Source: Chlorops oryzae (Eukaryota > Arthropoda > Insecta > Diptera > Chloropidae). Taken from it: DNA of 64,000 bases. Under the pieces are notes generated by a model. It did not search any database, was not told where the DNA came from, and saw only the letters and a list, made by a program, of their open reading frames with translations. Location of the stretch: positions 48,214,663 through 48,278,662 of the forward strand of contig CM035808.1 in assembly GCA_020466095.1 (NCBI GenBank), in the 5' to 3' direction. Below, piece by piece: positions 57,217 through 64,000 of the stretch. The position numbers were made by a program, and so were the translations under genes. Position 1 is the stretch's first letter, and every line of letters begins with the position of its first letter.

Positions 57217-57950
57217 ATGTATATAATGTAGTCCCCAATCATTCAACTGCCCAGTTGGATGAGCTTCGTATTTCCTCAGACAATTGAAGGTGAATACGGC
57301 AGTTTGTGTCAGTCGAGCAGAAAAATCAATGCGAATGCGAAAAATTGTGCTACATTCAGGCGAGCCGCAACCACGAGCACGAGCGAGAGCACATGGAGCG
57401 AATAAGCTTATCGGAGATGTTTTCATTGTTCCGTATGATTTGCTGCCTCACGTTTCGTTTTCCTCCTTTTTGTTTTTTCCATACCAATATTCATATTTAC
57501 TTGAAAATCTGTCAAAACTCTTCATTATTGGAAAAACGATTTCGCTTTTTGTTTTAATTTTCTTTTTGTTTAAAGCTTTTTAAGCTTTTTTTTTTTTAAA
57601 GATGGCTTTTCTTGAAAGTATGTCAGTCCTCAATTTGAATGACATGCTCGTCACATCGTTCGTTAATGCCGTAAATTGCCGCATTTAACGTGAATTGGAC
57701 TTTTAAGGTCATTATGAGATCTTGAAGTACGTATTCAAGTGTGTTGGGGCTTGCTAGCTCAATGGACTTTTTCTGCAATCGAATTTTAGGTAACCCTGAT
57801 TACGTGATAGATTTAAAAGGATTCGGTTCCATTGAAAGCGAAATAGTTGAATGGAAAACGAAAATAAAGCTGTCAATTCAATATATAGAAATTCGTTAAG
57901 AAAACAGAACTCAATTTTTTATCTCGATAAAGAACCGACTATGATCGAAT
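56675..57950 (+). other. flw intron 1, middle
   Basis: No gene. It contains a TA microsatellite (57185-57210) and an AGCACGAGCGAGAGCAC-rich patch near 57376 that opens frames by composition only. Confidence 0.45.
57185..57210. repeat. TA microsatellite
   Basis: Uninterrupted TA alternation inside flw intron 1. Confidence 0.9.
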
Positions 57951-58156
57951 AGAGATAGAGAGTGATAGAGAGAGATAGAGAGATAAAGAGAGATATAGAG
58001 AGAGATATAGAGAGAGAGAGAGATATAGAGAGAGATATAGAGAGAGAGAGAGATATATAGAGAGAGATAAAGAGAGGTAGAGAGAGATAGAGAGATAGAG
58101 AGAGATAGATATAGAGAGATAAAGAGAGATAGAGAGAGATAGATATAGAGAGATAA

Positions 58157-58195
<39 letters not shown>

Positions 58196-58214
58196 AAGAG
58201 AGATAGAGATAGAA

Positions 58215-58269
<55 letters not shown>

Positions 58270-58427
58270 AAGATAAAGATAAAGAGAGATAGAGATAAAG
58301 AGAGATAGAGATAAAGAGAGATACAGATAAAGAGAGATAGAGATAGAGAGAGAGCGATAGAGAGAGAGCGATAGGAGAGAGCGATAGAGAGAGAGCGATA
58401 TAGAGAGAAAGAGATCGAGAAAGAGAG

Positions 58428-58483
<56 letters not shown>
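57951..58483. repeat. 533-bp GA-rich purine tract (AGAGAT/GA)n
   Basis: Mostly purine on the plus strand, built from AGAGATAGAGAG-type units, with AGATAAAG and GAGCGATAG variants, and a pure GA run near 58434-58483. Long LSLS-type frames on the minus strand are artefacts of this tract. Confidence 0.97.
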
Positions 58484-58487
<4 letters not shown>

Positions 58488-58546
58488 ATTGAAATGTCCC
58501 GCGGCCAATTATAATTTTCGGGGGATTTTAATATCTGAGGCTCAAG

Positions 58547-59090
58547 CAGGGTTGGAACTTGGCGAAGAAGAAAGTGCAGCAGTTTTAACAAAAAAGGGCA
58601 GTAGATTTGAATTTTGCGCAGTACAAAAAAAAATCATTACAAATCTGTTTTTTTATAACAAAAATATGTATTTTATTCTTTTCAAATACAGTGAAAAAAT
58701 AAACAAAAAGTATATTTCATGTAAATATTTCTCCATATTGCTCGTCTTCCAATGTTCAGCGAAGATTTTTGACAAGATATTTTTTTCTGTTATATCAGCT
58801 GTCAAACTGTCAATATAGCATATATAAGCTTATATGGAAAATCCAAGATGTTAAACAAGGACAAATATAGTATCTTTGTTACAAATAGAATTGCGGTGTT
58901 GATAATGCATAACCAAAATTGGTACATTTTTGGTAGTTATCGTTAATAGTTTTGTTTGACAAAAAAAAAATCGAGTGACACCAGGGAAAATCGCAGTAGA
59001 TTTTAAGCTTTTCGCAGTATCGCAGTAGATGTCAAAAAATGCAAAAAAAACGCAGTAGATCTACTGCAATGCAGTAAAGTTCCAACCCTG
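58547..59090. mobile_element. non-autonomous hAT element, CAGGGTTGGAACTT ends
   Basis: TIRs CAGGGTTGGAACTT and, inward from the right, CAGGGTTGGAACTT are flanked by GGCTCAAG (58539-58546) and GGATCAAG (59091-59098), an 8-bp duplication with one mismatch. CGCAGTAGAT repeats lie near the right end. No transposase found. Confidence 0.9.
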
Positions 59091-59209
59091 GGATCAAGTA
59101 GACCAAACAAGCATTTGCACAAATCCATAACATTTATCGATAAATCCTCCGACACACACTGTACAAGCGTTGTACGCGCAAATATGGATTTTCAGTGCGC
59201 ATTCACATA

Positions 59210-59394
59210 CAGTCGAACTTCCTTATAATGAAGTCGCACGGGACCAGAAAATCACTTCATTATATAGAAATTTCATTTTACAGAAATTATAAGCACGTAC
59301 ACTGAAAGTGGAACAAAAAAGCTGTGCGTTTGAAATTATTTCATAGTAGGGAGAACTTCATTGTATAGACGTTCACTATACGGAAGTTCGACTG
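59210..59394. mobile_element. pogo-like MITE, 185 bp, TA duplication
   Basis: TIRs CAGTCGAACTTCCTTATA (left) and inward CAGTCGAACTTCCGTATA (right), flanked by TA (59208-59209, 59395-59396). CAGTCGA-type tips and TA targets are typical of pogo/Tigger relatives. Confidence 0.88.
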
Positions 59395-59396
59395 TA

Positions 59397-62299
59397 TTTC
59401 CATTTCCTTTATCCGCACATCCGATCTCAGTGGAATCTCGATAAAATTGAGATCTTTTTACATACACATTATACAAACGGCTTGTACAAACATAGCCGAA
59501 AATCAAAATATTTTGATGTACGTGCAAATGTACGCGCAAACACAAAAACAGGTATACACACCACACAACATGCTTGTACAAACATGGATTTGTGCAAATG
59601 CTTGTATGGTGTATTTGAGCCTTAAGGAACAACACATTTTACAAAATAAGAATATATGTATATTTGAATATGTGTATGTTATATATAAAATATGAGTATG
59701 GGTGAAAAGTTTAAAACTCACTACTAATTTCTGGGGGTTCTTATTTACGAGGGGCAGTGCATTTTCGAAAATAGAGATATTTGGCTGCATTTCCATTTCA
59801 TTATAAGTTTACATTTTCTTTTATCGATCGTCAATTACGGCAAATCTTTGATAATCGCCTCAGCAATGCCTTAAGAAACGTGTGACGGCAACTTTCAAAC
59901 TTTCCATTTCTTTGACGCTTTATTTTCGTGACGAAGGAAAACATTTTTGTGAAAATAAATAAATAAAAGTACTTTCAATTCAGTTCAACATTTCTTTATA
60001 TTTTTTCTATTTTTCAACTTCAGTTTCTCTTATATTTTTTCTTATCTACATAGATATGTTATTTTTCTTTTACATATTTTTAGTGTATTTTTCTTTAACA
60101 CGATATTCTAGATAAGATATTTGTTTGCCTTTTACGCGTCTTTACTGAAGGTGATCACTTTTCTTTGGCATTCGTATTTGCATTTTCCAACAGAGGTTGC
60201 CGTGTCTTCTGTTGTTGCTGTTCTTGTTGTTTATCTTGTTGATACTTTTATTTAGCGTAAAATTGTATTTTAATGAAAAACATATTTGCACTTGCCTCTA
60301 TTGTTCCGTGTTGGTCTGTAAATATATAGAAATATTTTTGGCTCCATGAGGCTTTTAGCGTTCAGAGCCGTCCCGTCACGTCCCATCCCATCAGCTGGGG
60401 AATGAATTTTATCGCAAGGCTCGAAGTGAAACGAAATCAAATGAAATAAAATAGCAAAGGAAACGATAATCCATGGATTTATTCGACTTTATTCACTGTA
60501 CTCACGCAATACGTTAGAGCAGAAAAGAGAACAAAAAGAAGAGAGCGAACATTTTTTGAAAATTCCATTTCGCTTTCGCACATGGGAGTGAGCTCTTCGC
60601 TAAAAGTACTTAATTAAATTGGGTTTCAATGAGATCTAATTCAGAGCGTTTTTTGTTTTTTTATTATTTTCCAACAATAGCTAATTTCATTAGCGGCAAT
60701 TAAAGGCTTTAGTGTTTGCAGTTTTCCAATAGATGTTTATTTTCAGCTGGAGTTCCGTATATATTCTGAACACGAAATTATGTTCAACTTTTATATAAAC
60801 AATCGAAAAACTTTGAATAGCTTTTAATAGCGAGAACGTTAATTTATTTATTTTATTTTTTATATTTTGAATTTCATCTATGGTTAAGTAGTAAAAGAGA
60901 GGGAGCGAGAAAGAACAAATATTCTTGAAAATAAAATGAAAATTTTTTTTATTTTCCTCAAAGCATCTTTGTTTGGTAGAGAAGCAAAGATTTTTTATCC
61001 AATTGCATTCCGTAGGTATGTTTAAAAATTTTATTTATGAAAGATTTATTGGTTTTTGTTCATTGAAATTGAAAGTATAGACGTGTATTTGCCTCAAAAA
61101 TCTACGAGCCTCGAAAATGAGCTGTCAATTTTTGTATGAAATATTTTACACGACAGCTTCGAAAATGTTCAAGTCAAAATTGGCGTGTTTTAGGCTAGGC
61201 GCCGAATACTCAATTTTCAGTTGGGTAATTTTTAGTAGAAAAAGTGCTCTTGCGCGCCGACTAAACAATTTAAAATTGGGTACTTGTGAATGAATAAATC
61301 GCTTTTGAAAGAAAATATGTATTTTGAGAAATTTTTTTCCATGTCACTTTGCCCTACGGGTCTCATCCTTCACCGAAATATGTTTGAAATGGCGCATAGA
61401 AGAAAATGGATTTTTTAAACCTATCAAATATCCTTTTGTACGTTAGATCAAGGATTAGAAAATATATTCTTGGCATTGCCATTCTAACACAAATGATTGG
61501 TGAAACACTCAAAAATTCCCATCTTACAGTTTTAGAAAAAATTTTTTCAAACTTCAACTTCGATTTTCTCGAAATGTGTTTTTTGCACATGAATTGAGCA
61601 CATGAATCCCCGGACGACGAATAAAAAACTTTTAAACATTAGAAACAACACATCCTTCCAATCGTTGCATTGCTATAAGATATTGTATATTTTTTATATT
61701 TTTTTTTAGTTTCTTTTTGTATTACTGCTGAATTTTTTCCTTTAATATTTTTAGTCTTTATAGAATTACAAAATCGACGTCGAAGGTTGGCTCCAATTTG
61801 GCTTCTCTTCGTTATTTGCTTCTAAAATTTTCTTTTGGCTTTAGCCTTCTGCCAAGTTACCATTTTTGTTATGTTGCTGCCACAAATCACGCTTGTATCT
61901 TGCTCTCTTAACATTTTGTTTTTTTCCTCCAATATTTAGCGATAAGAATTTCGATAGTGTTTGGGAAGGAATGTGCTTGCATGCAGCGGATTATTGGGCT
62001 TAAGGTTGATTAGAAGTGCGCGTATTCCTTGAAGCATTCTATTTAAAAATTTTTTTTTCCCCCAATTAGAAACGTGTTTGCAAACAATGGAGCAGGCCAA
62101 AACAGAATACTCTCGGAAAAATGAAATCTCACAAAAGTTAAAAGTTGGGAAAAGTTAATCGAACGTTATGGAAGATATTCGTAAACATTCACAGCACACA
62201 AACATAAACGAAAGTAAATTCTATTTCCATAGGTAAAATTTTGTTCATTTTATCTGTCAAGGTAACGGAAATTTTTGTCATCGTCTGATATACCAATCT
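59397..62299 (+). other. flw intron 1, AT-rich
   Basis: About 2.9 kb without a supportable gene. Short frames near 59447-59796 and 61363-61597 look compositional. Confidence 0.45.
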
Positions 62300-62410
62300 A
62301 TGTGGCTCAGGGATAGCGTAGGAGATGCGTGCTATGGTCCTGATCCCAGGGACCGAGGTTCGATTCGCGGCACAGATGAAACGGAGTGTAATGTTCCAAG
62401 CTTAGCACTG
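62300..62410 (+). mobile_element. tRNA-related SINE fragment
   Basis: TGTGGCTCAGGGATAGCGTA resembles a Pol III A box and about 45 bp later GAGGTTCGATTCGCGG matches a B box (GGTTCGANTCC). Spacing and order are tRNA-like, but the fold is not a clean cloverleaf. A T-rich stretch follows near 62411. Confidence 0.5.
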
Positions 62411-62463
62411 GTTTTTTTTTTTAACAAGTAAGAAAGCTAAAGTCGGTCAAGCCCGACTTTGAA

Positions 62464-62844
62464 ATACCCAGCGTCCCGACATTATGAGCGCACTATGTTT
62501 TGCTTCTCTATTTGTGGGCGTGGAAGTGGGCGGGACACATAAAATATTTCCCTACACCTTTCATTCGCCTTGGTCAACCTATGTTGCGAATTTAAAGCTT
62601 CTACGCCTTTTACTTCGGAAGTTACGAAACATCTCTATTTGTGGGCGTGGAAGTGGGCGGGCCACATAAATTTTTTTCCTACAGCTTTCATTCGCCTTGG
62701 TCAACCTATGTTGCGAGTATATCAATTATCAATGAAATGTGTTGAGTGGTTCGCAAGTTACAAGCATTTTACTGAAAACCGGAGCTTAATTCTCCCTGTT
62801 AACAGATTCGCACAAAACTAATATACCCCGCTTACGCTGGGTAT
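62464..62844 (-). mobile_element. dispersed ATACCCAGCGT element (copy 2)
   Basis: Ends ATACCCAGCGT at 62464 and its mirror to 62844; inverted and shorter relative to 1832-2491. It keeps the GTGGGCGTGG and CATTCGCCTTGGTCAACCTA subrepeats, twice each, but lacks the CCGTCTGTCC segment. Confidence 0.72.
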
Positions 62845-64000
62845 AAAAATCGCATGTTAGGGGCACACCACATAAAAAGACAACAAACACCCACACAAAT
62901 GAAAGAAAAATCCCCTTGGTATCACAACGGACCCCTATACGGCCTAAATGGCAGCCACTCAAACATACATACACAAACACCACCCTATAATTTTTAACAA
63001 TATTCGAAATACTATCATATTACACTAGTTTACAGAATTTAAGCCTTTCGCGAGAGCAGAGGTGAATTTGGAAAATCTCTTATAATTTCTTCAATTTTCA
63101 ACCGATTTTGGAAAAATTTACTTTTTTATATACGCTAAATATCTGTTTATGACTTTTAGTTACAGAAATTTTTTTTTAAATTTTGTTAGTACTTAAAAGT
63201 TAAAATGAACTTTTGCAAATTAAAAAAAAAAAAACTTAACAAATCAAACTTTTACAAGTTTAAATGTCTATGGCTCAAAAACTTAGACACCGATTGTAAC
63301 AAATGACATGCCGTTGCAAAGGAAAGAGTTTTCTCCTTTAGACTGATAAAATTTTAGGTTATTTAGGCGGACAGTTTTTGAATTCTTTGGCAAAATCTCA
63401 TAAAGTAACGAAAAAACACGTTTTTGGGTATATCTCATAAACTATTCTTTGGAAAAATAAACGGATGCCATTATCGTGATCAGCGACCCCAATTTAGTCT
63501 AAAAATCATAATTTCGTCTCTGCTCTTTTGTTTTGTAAACTAGTGTTAGTTTTGTATATTTTGCTATTATTATGGACATATTTTATGACTTTTTTGGCCT
63601 CCAAATTAGGGAACATCATAGGAAAAAAGTGCTTTTATATGATTAGATTTGGAACATTTTGCAAATTCGAAGGATTCCAAGATTCATAGATTCATCCAAA
63701 AGTGAGTATTTAAGAAAATTTACCAACCCTTGGAAAACAATTGATTACAGTATAATTTGCTTAGCTGAATTCAATTATTTTCCAAACAATTTACAGCATT
63801 TACGCGAAAAATGCACCTAACCGGACTATTGAGTCACATCCGCATTTCTTTAAGAACACATGTGAGGCGCTTAAAAACGCCATACAAATATTATAGGGAT
63901 TCATGCAGCTTTAAAAGTGACTGTAACTTTTCCCATCGGATATTTTCAATAAATTTTGACAATTCAGTGACAAATTTCTCGTTTCGTAAAGTTTCCGAAG
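62845..64000 (+). other. flw intron 1, end of window
   Basis: AT-rich with no gene. A CAGCGACCCCAA stretch near 63481 echoes the GGGGTCGCTG of the tandem repeat at 23115 in inverse, possibly a distant relative. Confidence 0.35.

Noticed and set aside
57911..58591. Long minus-strand frames rich in Leu-Ser-Leu-Ser
   Set aside because: Direct translation of the GA-rich tract; no gene character.

Overview
The window looks like a piece of a dipteran nuclear genome, most likely a tephritid-type fruit fly. The reasons are AT-rich DNA, short GT-AG introns, drosophilid-like glutamine-rich nuclear proteins, CAAAATG-type starts, and clear fly homologues of proteasome, complex I, K2P channel and PP1-beta genes. 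All gene models were assembled by eye from reading frames, splice signals and intron phases; none was tested against transcripts or a database.

Genes, left to right. (1) 7911-10937, minus: an 876-residue basic, disordered nuclear protein with an AT-hook and a folded C-terminal region. (2) 13991-15130, plus: Rpn12, a 26S proteasome lid subunit, four exons. (3) 15213-16227, minus: an 88-residue NDUFV3-like complex I subunit, three exons, convergent with Rpn12 and only 82 bp from it. (4) 21269-28254, plus: a two-pore-domain potassium channel, five exons, 394 residues, with TE-filled introns. (5) 33091-38540, minus: a 1258-residue polyQ/Lys-rich nuclear protein, five coding exons. (6) 55404-55455, plus: the first coding exon of flapwing (PP1-beta); the rest of the window is the start of its first intron.

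Everything else is dominated by short DNA transposons, many defined to the base by terminal inverted repeats and target-site duplications: a deleted mariner, several non-autonomous hAT elements (8-bp duplications), a pogo-like MITE (TA), and a large set with 3-bp TTA/TAA/ATT/AAT duplications that I read as PIF/Harbinger-like. One of these (16571-17324) still carries a MADF/Myb-like exon. A dispersed family with palindromic ends recurs at both window edges, in introns and inside a hairpin.

The 42.6-54.4 kb segment is a nested, duplicated transposon complex. Two long copies and one partial copy share the same internal elements, and comparing them exposes empty sites for three later insertions. 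A 325-bp-armed inverted repeat lies between the second and third blocks. The genes form no operon-like functional unit. Apart from possible element-mediated exon duplication at NDUFV3, I see no new multigene system; the novelty is in mobile-element structure and in the two unrecognised nuclear proteins.
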